From the NCBI RefSeq assembly GCF_017745095.1, contig NZ_JAGHZZ010000012.1, positions 1 through 55,272 on the forward strand: a DNA stretch of 55,272 bases, in the 5' to 3' direction. Positions 35,449 through 43,113 of the stretch are shown here, piece after piece. Position numbers and translations under genes: made by a program. This DNA comes from Sporocytophaga sp. (GTDB lineage Bacteria; Bacteroidota; Bacteroidia; Cytophagales; Cytophagaceae). Every line of letters begins with the position of its first letter. Within the stretch, counting starts at the first letter, position 1. The notes beneath the pieces were generated by a model that saw only the letters and a program-made list of their open reading frames with translations, made no database searches and had not been told where the DNA came from.

Positions 35449-36270
35449 TTACAATCTTTTAAACGGTCCTACCCAGGTTCTCTTCATTACAAATTTCCTT
35501 ATCTGCTCCAGGTCTTTTAATATGGTTTCTTTATATGAAATCAGATAGTGCTTTTCTGTAGCAATAAAACAATTACTGTTATACATATATTCCGTTCCAT
35601 CTATTGTAATCTTCAATCCTTCCCCATGCATAAAGCCTCCTGAATAACCGCATTTGTTTGTATTTAAAATAATACCTCCGGCACCACCACAATGAATCCA
35701 GGAGACAAATAAATGAATTATAAGGTTATCTTTATTGTCAAATGTTTCATATATCTTCTGCAGAATTGGAATATTAAACTTCTGTTTTCTTAAGTCATAA
35801 AAGCCCTGTGATTCGAGCAAAAGGTATTCAAGAAGTGATGAATAAGATTTATAAAGCTTTGTTTCATCGAATGCTTCAATTTCCTTTGATAGTAATGTAA
35901 GTTCAACACTTGATAGCTTCAGATAATATTGAATAAGAGCTGTGGCAAACGCTTCAGAGTACTGAAACATTAACATCAGTTGATTATCTGCACTGAGCAT
36001 TCTATTAATCTGAAAATAAAAATCATCCTGATTACCACCTATCTCCTGATAAAAATATTTGATGTCTTCCGGAATTGAGATGCTATGCTTTACTTCAATA
36101 CTTTCAAAATCTTCCTTTCGGATAAAAGCTGAATTATTGTCTGTCTGATGGATTTCTTTATACTGTTTCCATTGTTTATAAGTATTTCTTTTAATTAATG
36201 CTTCAACATGTGCTTTATGCTCTTCTATCAGAAGCGCTATTGATTCTTCATTTTGAATAAATGACGTCAT
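35449..36270 (-). CDS. SMI1/KNR4 (SUKH)-like protein
   Basis: The product is a soluble 273-aa protein without a signal peptide. Residues about 55-80 (ESIEVKHSISIPEDIKYFYQEIGG) fit the start of the SMI1/KNR4 domain, where a short helix and I/L-P-x-D/E-x-x-x-F-Y-x-x-x-G-G are typical. A Gly-rich stretch (HCGGAGGIILNT, near residue 193) follows later. SUKH proteins often serve as immunity proteins against polymorphic toxins, and an RHS locus lies 2 kb away on the same strand, but they are separated by the MgtC gene, a terminator and a promoter. The link is speculative. Confidence 0.45.
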   Translation of the reverse strand: MTSFIQNEESIALLIEEHKAHVEALIKRNTYKQWKQYKEIHQTDNNSAFIRKEDFESIEVKHSISIPEDIKYFYQEIGGNQDDFYFQINRMLSADNQLMLMFQYSEAFATALIQYYLKLSSVELTLLSKEIEAFDETKLYKSYSSLLEYLLLESQGFYDLRKQKFNIPILQKIYETFDNKDNLIIHLFVSWIHCGGAGGIILNTNKCGYSGGFMHGEGLKITIDGTEYMYNSNCFIATEKHYLISYKETILKDLEQIRKFVMKRTWVGPFKRL

Positions 36271-36556
36271 ATATATGAATTAAAAAATACTAATTTGTGG
36301 TTTCAGAGAACTTTAAATTACCTCCTAATAGTTCAATCTGATTTAAAACAATATATACGATCAATATCAAATGTTGTCACACTATATTTTATAAACAGAA
36401 GCTTTTATTCAGATATTTTTTTAAACTAATGTTATCGATAGTTATCCCAATAGCCTATTGCACATTTTTTTTTTATTATATCCCTAACACATTTCTTTTT
36501 GAACATTTGTGTCCTTTCCCTCTTTTAAAAAAGGTTTTAATTAAACTTTAAAATTC

Positions 36557-36889
36557 ATGATATTATACTCAATTATCTTATTTGCAGTTGCTGCTGTCTT
36601 CGGGTTAATACTGCTTATCGCTGTATTCAAAAATCAACCTACACCAAAACCTGTTGTTTTCTTTCACGGATTAATCGCTGCTTCAGGTTTGGGAGTTTTG
36701 GCCTTTGATGTAATCAAAAGTGGTCAGAATAAACTAAGTCTTTTCCTCTTTATTGCTGCAGCATTAGGAGGCTTTACAATGCTTACCGTAGATCTTAAGA
36801 AAAAGCCAGTTCCCAAAGCTGTGGCATTGATACATGTTACCGCTGCAGTTGCAGGATTGCTACTTTTAATATTGTTTGTCATACGTTAA
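36557..36889 (+). CDS. Small membrane protein with about four membrane segments
   Basis: The product is 110 aa and almost entirely hydrophobic. Segments lie near residues 4-22, 33-50, 60-77 and 87-108, separated by short basic loops (KNQPTPKP, KKKPVPKA). The halves 20-50 and 75-105 resemble each other (KPVVFFHGLIAASGL versus KAVALIHVTAAVAGL), suggesting an internal duplication. It lies 5 nt before the DUF2231 gene, so the two are probably cotranscribed. Function unknown. Confidence 0.75.
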   Translation: MILYSIILFAVAAVFGLILLIAVFKNQPTPKPVVFFHGLIAASGLGVLAFDVIKSGQNKLSLFLFIAAALGGFTMLTVDLKKKPVPKAVALIHVTAAVAGLLLLILFVIR

Positions 36890-36894
36890 AGATC

Positions 36895-37353
36895 ATGGGC
36901 CTTTTTAACGAATTAAGCAAGGGGAAATTATTAGGGCATCCAATCCATGTCATGCTCGTTCATTTTCCACTTGCTCTCTTTCCTGTAAGTCTTGTATTAG
37001 ACATCATTTATCTCCAGTCAGGCGGATTACTATTTTCCACTATGAGCTTTTACTGCTTATGCATAGGACTGGCTGGTGGTTTTGCTGCTGCAGTTTTCGG
37101 CCTTTGGGATTTATTAAATATTGGTAAGGATCCGGATGTTTTAAGAACAGCATTCATTCATGGAGGAATAAACTCACTGATACTATTTTCATATACCATA
37201 ATAGCAACATTGCGGTACAAACAACCTGATTATGCAAGTGCTTCTCCAGATATACAGGTCATAACAAATGCCTTATTAAATGTTCTGTTAGTTACAGCAG
37301 CTTATTTTGGAGGTGAGTTGGTCTTCAGATATAAGGTAGGCATTAAAAAATAA
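36895..37353 (+). CDS. DUF2231-type membrane protein
   Basis: The product is 152 aa with four membrane segments and the family opening LGHPIHVMLVHFPLALFPVSLVLD. The two histidines in GHPIHxMLVHFP are characteristic and may bind a heme or metal; that is not established. The residues DLLNIGKDPDVLRTAFIHGGIN in the middle are also typical. It follows the 110-aa membrane protein by 5 nt and likely works with it in the inner membrane. Confidence 0.8.
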   Translation: MGLFNELSKGKLLGHPIHVMLVHFPLALFPVSLVLDIIYLQSGGLLFSTMSFYCLCIGLAGGFAAAVFGLWDLLNIGKDPDVLRTAFIHGGINSLILFSYTIIATLRYKQPDYASASPDIQVITNALLNVLLVTAAYFGGELVFRYKVGIKK

Positions 37354-37712
37354 ATTATTATTATTTTTTAATTGAAATTACATAAATACAGATTTTTTGA
37401 TTATTCTATTTTAGGCACAACCATTAGTTTATTTTAACCTTTTCGCTTTCATTAAAATTCAAACAGATTCCCATTATATTAAGTCAACCACCTCATTCAT
37501 TAGTTTAAAAGCATTCTATTGTAACAAATATGCTTTTATGTTTTCACCTGCGAGAGTTATGTAACTTTTGTTACATATATTCTGAAATAAAAGCTCTTTC
37601 TTGAAGATCAAATTCCTTTGGAGTAATTAAAAAGTGAATAAAATTAAAGTCTTAGCCTGAACTAATAGATTAAACTAAGAAGCATTTCAACTTAACCAAA
37701 GTTTCGATTTAT
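37354..37712. other. Intergenic region upstream of the radical SAM gene
   Basis: About 360 nt, AT-rich. Apart from the inverted repeat at 37558-37577 I see nothing firm. A 24-residue frame at 37530-37604 with three Cys overlaps that repeat and has no support as a gene. Confidence 0.6.
37558..37577. promoter_or_regulatory. Perfect 20-bp inverted repeat, possible CRP/FNR-type operator
   Basis: The sequence TATGTAAC-TTTT-GTTACATA has 8-bp arms with no mismatch and a 4-nt centre. The half-site spacing GTA-N8-TAC fits binding sites of the CRP/FNR family. It lies about 135 nt upstream of the radical SAM start. An operator role is inference; the short T-rich centre and lack of a T-run after it argue against a terminator. 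Confidence 0.45.
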
Positions 37713-39020
37713 ATGAAAATCTTTAAGGACTTATTTATTAAGTATAACAATCTTAATGAAAGCAATTTTTATCTTTTATATAGCAACAATACTTGTATCA
37801 GCGGAGTGCTGGAGCCTATGGAAGCTACAGATGGAGGCCATGTGGATTTTGCGACAATAAAAGACGATACTATAGAGGGGCAATATAGATATAGGGATTC
37901 AGGAATGGACATACAGCTTCAGAATGGAGAGTGGATCTCGTGGAAAAAAATAACGGATGATATATATGAGGACAACGGTCAGGAAATAATTCGTCTGACA
38001 AACTATAACTTAACTGAAGCATTTCAAATTGTAAATCAGAACAAGATTCAGAAGAATATAGAAGCTGTTCAGCATGGCTACTCTATTCTTGACACAGGAC
38101 TTGAGAAAGAAAATATTTTTGTAGCTAACTGGTTTCTAGGTAATACATGTAGTTACTCATGTAGCTATTGTCCCTCCTATCTCAACGATGGATCTATTCC
38201 CTGGACAGACCTTGAGATTCTGAAGAATTTCATTGATACTTTATTTGAAAAAAAGAAAGGCCAAACAATCGTAATTGAATTTACAGGAGGTGAAGTTACC
38301 CTTTATAAAGATTATGGTGCGCTTTGCGCATATATAAAATCCAAAGGAGGTATTATCTCTATGATAACCAATGGATCCAGAACCATGGATTGGTGGAGGA
38401 AGAATGTTCAGCATTTTGACATCATTGCATTCAGCTATCATACTGAGTTTGCAGATCGTGCCAAATACCTTGAACTAGCAGATTTTCTAAAAGACAAAGT
38501 TGATCTGAATTGCAATATTATGACTCCTCCGGGCAAGCTGGATTTTTGTTTAGAATTAGGTGAAGACATCCACAAACTTGGCATATATACTGTAAATTTG
38601 ATGCCGCTGATAGAAGATCTGGAAGGAGAACTATTACCTGATTATAAACCTGGAGAACTAGAAGCTATAGATGCATTCAACTCTATCGTTTCTGAAGGAA
38701 CAATTGTAAATAAGACTAGAGTAATAAATCTGAGATCTGATCTTTCAAAAGTATATCCCGACGGTAGAAGACAAAAGATATCACCTCCATTACTGGTTTC
38801 CTCAAAGGAAAATACCTGGTGGGGTTGGAATTGCCTGAGTGGAGTAACTCAAATAGCTATTGATGCAAAAGGAAATATATACAGAGGCTGGTGTATGGTA
38901 GGTGGAAAAATCGGAAACATTGGTAATCCTAACCTTACTCTTCCAGATGATCCTGTTTTGTGCAACAAAGAATTATGTCATTGTCATTTTGACTTTTATT
39001 CCAAAAAAGAAATTGTATAA
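37713..39020 (+). CDS. Radical SAM protein with C-terminal Cys-rich (SPASM-like) region
   Basis: The product is 435 aa. Residues 1-130 form an N-terminal domain I do not recognise. The radical SAM core starts at about 138 with the cluster motif CSYSCSYC (Cys146, 150, 153, i.e. CxxxCxxC), and the SAM-binding GGE is at 192-194. The C-terminus has Cys374, 394, 417, 422 and 424, placed as in SPASM-type domains that hold extra iron-sulfur clusters and are common in peptide-modifying enzymes. The next gene follows after 40 nt and looks related to RiPP enzymes, so a peptide-modification role is plausible. No precursor peptide gene is evident nearby. Confidence 0.85.
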   Translation: MKIFKDLFIKYNNLNESNFYLLYSNNTCISGVLEPMEATDGGHVDFATIKDDTIEGQYRYRDSGMDIQLQNGEWISWKKITDDIYEDNGQEIIRLTNYNLTEAFQIVNQNKIQKNIEAVQHGYSILDTGLEKENIFVANWFLGNTCSYSCSYCPSYLNDGSIPWTDLEILKNFIDTLFEKKKGQTIVIEFTGGEVTLYKDYGALCAYIKSKGGIISMITNGSRTMDWWRKNVQHFDIIAFSYHTEFADRAKYLELADFLKDKVDLNCNIMTPPGKLDFCLELGEDIHKLGIYTVNLMPLIEDLEGELLPDYKPGELEAIDAFNSIVSEGTIVNKTRVINLRSDLSKVYPDGRRQKISPPLLVSSKENTWWGWNCLSGVTQIAIDAKGNIYRGWCMVGGKIGNIGNPNLTLPDDPVLCNKELCHCHFDFYSKKEIV

Positions 39021-39060
39021 ACATACTGACATCAATTAAACTGAATTCACTTATATAAAT

Positions 39061-40041
39061 ATGTCATCAACCACTAGTTTTTATCTTCAGGTCTATTACA
39101 ACAGAATGGAGATAAACCGTTTCCTCTTTGAATGCTTATTGCCTTTACATGAAGAAGCGCCGGAAGAGGATGGATTTGATTTCTTTCATGAAACCAGCTT
39201 CCACCGAGGTGATCACTTTAAGATCTATTTAATATTCAAAAAATCTGTAAGTCCTGATTACATAAGAGAAAAATATATTTCCAAGATCAGTCTCTTCTTG
39301 CGGGAAAATCCAAGTGCTCCTTTAGACCCAACCTTCTATTTTCCAGAAAACTTTTTCCTAAAGTACCCTAACAATAGCTTTCAAGAGTTTGAAATAAACA
39401 TTAGCATGAATAAATCATTTACAGAAAGTGATTTTATTAATGAAAAACTACTTGACTTTTTAAGTAGGTATACTCCCAACATGTTGGAGAACAGAGGCAC
39501 ATTTAATGATGATCTGGTTTTCGCAACAGGACTAGTATTGTCAGATTCAGTGGCAACTGTTTTGAGCGACAGCAGACCTGAAAAAGCAGACTTCTTCGAA
39601 TGGCACTTTAAAGAGAGCATGCCAACTGCGGACTACTTTTCAAGAAAGGATAAAGAATTAAGAAAGCTTAAGCAGAAACAAATTAAAGAACTTGCTGAGC
39701 TTATGCGCAGAAGCTATTATGAACAGAAAGACACCATAACTTCTATGCTTGAGGCTTTTTCTGACGATGTGGAAGATACCGACTTTTATTGGCTCGATGA
39801 TTTCAGAAAAGACCTTTTTGAAATTAAGCATATTATCAAGGAAGAGAAAGTTATTTTACCCCATTGGTTCAAATATACCTCCAATACAAAAACAAGGCTT
39901 CAGGACCAGGAGAAATGGCCCATAATGGCATCTATCCTCAAACATATTTATGCTACACTTGGCTTGCAGGAAGAAAACTCTCTTCAGACATTATATATGC
40001 TTAAGGAGTATTACAAGGATGCGGAGAAAAAACTGGCTTAG
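39061..40041 (+). CDS. Lantibiotic-dehydratase C-terminal-like (thiopeptide-type) protein
   Basis: The product is 326 aa, soluble. The opening SFYLQVYYNRMEINRFLFEC, then FFHETSFHRGDHFKIYLIFK, follows the layout of the SpaB C-terminal / thiopeptide-type biosynthesis domain (W-L-Y-x-K-L-Y ... F-x-R-Y-x-x-x-x-x-H-L-R-L-R-F), with Asp-His-Phe-Lys replacing His-Leu-Arg. A later stretch, FATGLVLSDSVATVL, fits the family's helix. In known systems this domain removes glutamate during dehydration or builds the macrocycle. Here it pairs with a radical SAM gene. The assignment is by pattern only and similarity is distant. Confidence 0.5.
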   Translation: MSSTTSFYLQVYYNRMEINRFLFECLLPLHEEAPEEDGFDFFHETSFHRGDHFKIYLIFKKSVSPDYIREKYISKISLFLRENPSAPLDPTFYFPENFFLKYPNNSFQEFEINISMNKSFTESDFINEKLLDFLSRYTPNMLENRGTFNDDLVFATGLVLSDSVATVLSDSRPEKADFFEWHFKESMPTADYFSRKDKELRKLKQKQIKELAELMRRSYYEQKDTITSMLEAFSDDVEDTDFYWLDDFRKDLFEIKHIIKEEKVILPHWFKYTSNTKTRLQDQEKWPIMASILKHIYATLGLQEENSLQTLYMLKEYYKDAEKKLA

Positions 40042-40092
40042 TCTGTTCATTCAATATTGAGTAAAACACAGTTGCACTTGTTCAAGAAAAAC

Positions 40093-40117
40093 TCCTCGGA
40101 AACGAGGATTTTTTTTA
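40093..40117 (+). terminator. Rho-independent terminator after the radical SAM pair
   Basis: The hairpin TCCTCG-GAAA-CGAGGA (40093-40108) has a stable GNRA-type loop and is followed by eight T. It lies about 50 nt after the stop codon at 40041. Confidence 0.85.
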
Positions 40118-40214
40118 TTACTTCTGAATAAAGTAATCTAACATCCAAAATCCATTTCTCCTCTAAATTCAGTCCATTTGATATTTTTGCTGACTCCCAT
40201 GCCTTTCCGAATTA

Positions 40215-40570
40215 AGCAAAATTCTTTCAAGCTAAAACGCGGAAATATCGGGCTATAGCCTGGAGGTTATATGCTTTAGCCTGGAAGCTCCATGCTTACT
40301 CCTGGAACTTTTGTGGGAACTTCTGGAACTTCCGGAAGGCTCCCGGAGGTTCAGGAAAATCATCCAGAAGCTTCGGGAGCAGTCCCTGAAGGTGCAGGCT
40401 AAAGCAAATTCTTTCCAGGCCATAGCCTAATAGTTACTTGCTTTAGCCTGAAAGCTTCAGGCTAACTCCCGTAGCTTTCAGGGGAACTTCTTGAGCTTCT
40501 GAAAGTATTTCCAGAGATTCGGGAAGCATATTTGAAAGTCCAGGACTTACATTCAGAAGCTCCTGAAACG
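40215..40570. repeat. Degenerate tandem duplication, unit about 185 nt
   Basis: Copy 1 starts at about 40215 (AAGCAAAATTCTTTCAAG, then GCTTTAGCCTGGAAGCTCCA at 40273). Copy 2 starts at about 40402 (AAGCAAATTCTTTCCAGG, then GCTTTAGCCTGAAAGCTTCA at 40440). Both continue with ACTCC, GGGAACTTCT and a CAGAAGCTTC/CAGAAGCTCC word. Each copy is built of short, partly palindromic words around GAAGCTTC and CCTGGAA. It may be a dispersed intergenic repeat family of this genome or the remnant of a structured RNA. Confidence 0.55.
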
Positions 40571-40683
40571 AGACGAGATGGTCCTGCTCTGAGAAAGAGG
40601 CAATTTCAGAGATGGTATTTATTAGGGGCGTAATTGGGTATGTGCTGAAAAATGTTTTTATCAGAATTAATCTTTACTCTTAC

Positions 40684-41340
40684 TTAGTCAATACCTAAGT
40701 CATTAGTAAAAGATTTCTCCATTTCTATTTCATAGTAATCAACACCGATGCAGTCTACTGTAATTGCTATTACAGAAACTAAAATTTCATAAATGTCGGT
40801 TATGTTTTTTGGGTCCACTAATTTTTGATGATTACAGGCACAGACAGCATCAATAAAATGTCCAGCAGTTATCTTTTCCCATTTATATTTTGGAATCCAT
40901 TTGAGAAAAGACAACCATTTACTAGGACTTTGGTCTGACACATAAGGCTTAGGTAGTACTAAGCCTGTCTTTTGAGCAATGGAATCCCATGATTCTTCAT
41001 TCAGGGGATCAATAGTTTTAAAAATAAAATCGGAGTAATAGATGTCATCATTTATCAGGCCTTCTAGCTTTAAGGCTTGATTTATCATCTGGAGCATATC
41101 ATCCTTTAAAGGAAAGTCGTTAGCTTCAATACTCAAATATCTAGCAACCATATTGACCATATCCTGAACAGTATTAATCTTTTCAGCGTCACTGTTGAGA
41201 ATTTCAATTCCAAAATACTGTTCTATTTCAATTAAAAGTAATACACTATCCAGGCCCATAGGAACATGGTTTAAAAACTTCCTGTTAAAACCATACTTAC
41301 TCCAATAATTACAAAAGGAATTATAAAAGATAAAATCCAA
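40684..41340 (-). CDS. Acyl-carrier-like protein with C-terminal extension
   Basis: The product is 218 aa. Residues 24-75 carry the acyl carrier pattern: VPMGLDSVLLLIEIEQYFGI with Ser32 in GLDSV as the likely phosphopantetheine site, then AEKINTVQDMVNMVA. The remaining 140 residues contain no recognised domain; this longer form is common in Bacteroidota. The start is uncertain. ATG 41340 lies 70 nt inside the upstream M50 gene. The next ATG (41259) would begin at MGLDSV and cut off the first helix, so the longer form is preferred. A small frameshift that removed the original N-terminus is possible. Confidence 0.65.
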   Translation of the reverse strand: MDFIFYNSFCNYWSKYGFNRKFLNHVPMGLDSVLLLIEIEQYFGIEILNSDAEKINTVQDMVNMVARYLSIEANDFPLKDDMLQMINQALKLEGLINDDIYYSDFIFKTIDPLNEESWDSIAQKTGLVLPKPYVSDQSPSKWLSFLKWIPKYKWEKITAGHFIDAVCACNHQKLVDPKNITDIYEILVSVIAITVDCIGVDYYEIEMEKSFTNDLGID

Positions 41341-42248
41341 ATTGCTGTAAAAAGTATTTTACCTCCCACTTTAAGATCCTGAATTGGTTCTTTTTGAATG
41401 ACCGCTTTAACCTGCCCTATTAACTTCTGTTCATTTTCTGAAATCTCATATTTCCCGGGAGTCATATACTTACTAAAAGCCTGTATATTTTTCCCTATCT
41501 CATCACGGATAAGCCAGTATTCTTCATTACTAAGTTCATCATAACTTTTGTTAATGTTAATTCCTTTATCCAGCACAGCTTTCTTAGTCTTTTTCAACTG
41601 GGACTGAGCAAATAGCTGAAGCATTAAAAAACCAGGAACAAGCATCAAAAAATAAGATTGAGAAGTTATGGAATAGTAGAATAGAGCACCAATGGATAAA
41701 TAGCTGAATATACTGCCAATAAGCTCACTTCTTTCGAAAAACAAACATTTGATAAGTCGTCCTCCATCCAAAGGTATTATTGGGAGCAAATTAAAAAGAT
41801 TTATAAAAATCATAGAATTAGCAGTATTCAGCAAAAAGTCATTATTATTTGCCAAGGAAAAGTAATATAATACCGCACCCAGCAATACTCCTGGCAAGGG
41901 TCCTGCAAGCAAAATGACTGCGGATTGCTTTTGGGAGATCTGGTCTTTTGTACCCGAAACAAATGCTCCGAAAAATGGAACAAAGAACATTGATACATCC
42001 TTATAATTGTAAAACTTCATTGCAGCGAAGTGTCCCAATTCATGAAAGAATATCACACCAGCTAATACAAATATGCTCGTCAGATCCCAATCAAATACAA
42101 GATAGGAAACTGTAACAAACAAGACTGCACTTGCCAATGAAGATAGTAATGATTTAGTTGCACTTTCCTTTGTTGGTTTTGGTTTGTCAGGATAAACAAT
42201 AACATTGGACTCTAAATAGGTTGTTTCTACTCCACTTGTAGTTTCCAT
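41271..42248 (-). CDS. M50-family site-2 protease-like membrane protein
   Basis: The product is 325 aa. The zinc site is HELGH at residues 69-73 within a membrane segment, and the third ligand motif PLDGGR is at 159-164, as in S2P/SpoIVFB-type proteases. About six membrane segments are visible, with a final hydrophobic pair at residues 290-320. There is no PDZ domain. Residues 208-285 form a cytosolic insertion of unknown use. It overlaps the acyl-carrier-like gene by 70 nt. Known M50 proteins cleave substrates inside the membrane; others of this minimal type take part in peptide or lipoprotein maturation. The substrate is unknown. Confidence 0.85.
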   Translation of the reverse strand: METTSGVETTYLESNVIVYPDKPKPTKESATKSLLSSLASAVLFVTVSYLVFDWDLTSIFVLAGVIFFHELGHFAAMKFYNYKDVSMFFVPFFGAFVSGTKDQISQKQSAVILLAGPLPGVLLGAVLYYFSLANNNDFLLNTANSMIFINLFNLLPIIPLDGGRLIKCLFFERSELIGSIFSYLSIGALFYYSITSQSYFLMLVPGFLMLQLFAQSQLKKTKKAVLDKGININKSYDELSNEEYWLIRDEIGKNIQAFSKYMTPGKYEISENEQKLIGQVKAVIQKEPIQDLKVGGKILFTAIWILSFIIPFVIIGVSMVLTGSF

Positions 42249-42317
42249 AATTTTAAATTGTCAATAATAATAGACAACAAAATCATACAATCAGCTAATA
42301 TATTCTATTCCATTCAA

Positions 42318-43076
42318 CTATCGTACTAAAAACTTTTTACCTTGACTTTCGCCAGAAGAACTTACAACCTTATAAGTATAGATTCCTGGATTCATTTCTG
42401 AAACATCTAATACAATCTCCTGGAAATCTGGCCCAACCTTTACTGATTTTATTAAAGAACCAGAAGAATTGTAGATATACAATTCACCTTGACTATCGGT
42501 CAAATAGTAAGGCAAAGTTATACCTGTTACGGCAGGATTAGGGTATGGATTTTCTGATACATTTTCAATTCTATTATCTGAAGATTGGATTGTGCCTCCC
42601 AATGAATAAATTCTGGTCCATATCCATCCTGGATTAGTCTGAAAAAACGATGTACGCATTTTAGGACCGTATGGCGTATTAAAGGTCTCAATCGCATCGA
42701 CGGAATCCATCTTGATAATTTCTGATCCATCCTTATTGAAAATTGTTCCAGTAACCTTATAAGTACTGAGATTCTGAGATCCCATAAAATATTCATACTC
42801 GTCGTCTTTATCAAATAACTTTGAAGAATAATCAGAAACACGAATTATAAATGAACCCGCTTCTAAAGGAATTTGAATCTCATCAAAAATTGTATGATCA
42901 AAATTATAAACTCTCAATATTTTATTTTCTCTATCTACAATTTGATACTTAGTTACTCCATCAACCTTAATCACTTCTATAAATTGAGTCGAACTGGTTT
43001 CCAGTGCCACTTGAGCTTTTGCAGAAAATAGGACCATTGTAATTAACAATCCAAAAAGTATAATATTCTTTTTCAT
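42318..43076 (-). CDS. Secreted protein with T9SS sorting domain
   Basis: The product is 252 aa with a signal peptide (ILFGLLITMVLFSAKAQ). Residues 22-165 are beta-rich with no recognised domain (FIEVIKVDGVTKYQIVDREN). The C-terminal 80 residues form a type A T9SS sorting domain (NPYPNPAVTGITLP, then NPGIYTYKVV and GKKFLVR). It lies 37 nt after the mksB-like gene and 69 nt before the M50 gene. Cotranscription with either is possible, but a functional link with a condensin is not expected. Confidence 0.8.
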   Translation of the reverse strand: MKKNIILFGLLITMVLFSAKAQVALETSSTQFIEVIKVDGVTKYQIVDRENKILRVYNFDHTIFDEIQIPLEAGSFIIRVSDYSSKLFDKDDEYEYFMGSQNLSTYKVTGTIFNKDGSEIIKMDSVDAIETFNTPYGPKMRTSFFQTNPGWIWTRIYSLGGTIQSSDNRIENVSENPYPNPAVTGITLPYYLTDSQGELYIYNSSGSLIKSVKVGPDFQEIVLDVSEMNPGIYTYKVVSSSGESQGKKFLVR

Positions 43077-43113
43077 TTAAAAATTGTTTATAAGTTTAAA
43101 ATTGTTTTTCATC

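Larger units (their letters stand above)
40042..40683. other. Non-coding region with terminator and degenerate repeats
   Basis: The 640-nt gap between converging genes contains the terminator near 40.1 kb and then a stretch clearly richer in G and C than its surroundings, made of two related copies (next entry). No reading frame is credible. Confidence 0.65.

Noticed and set aside
37530-37604. A 24-residue frame with three Cys as a possible RiPP precursor for the radical SAM enzyme
   Set aside because: It has no ribosome site or leader-like part, and it overlaps the perfect inverted repeat, which explains the sequence better.
40684-43076. A JetD nuclease to complete a Wadjet defence system
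   Set aside because: The genes after the SMC subunit encode a T9SS-sorted protein, an M50 protease and an acyl-carrier-like protein; none has Toprim-like features.
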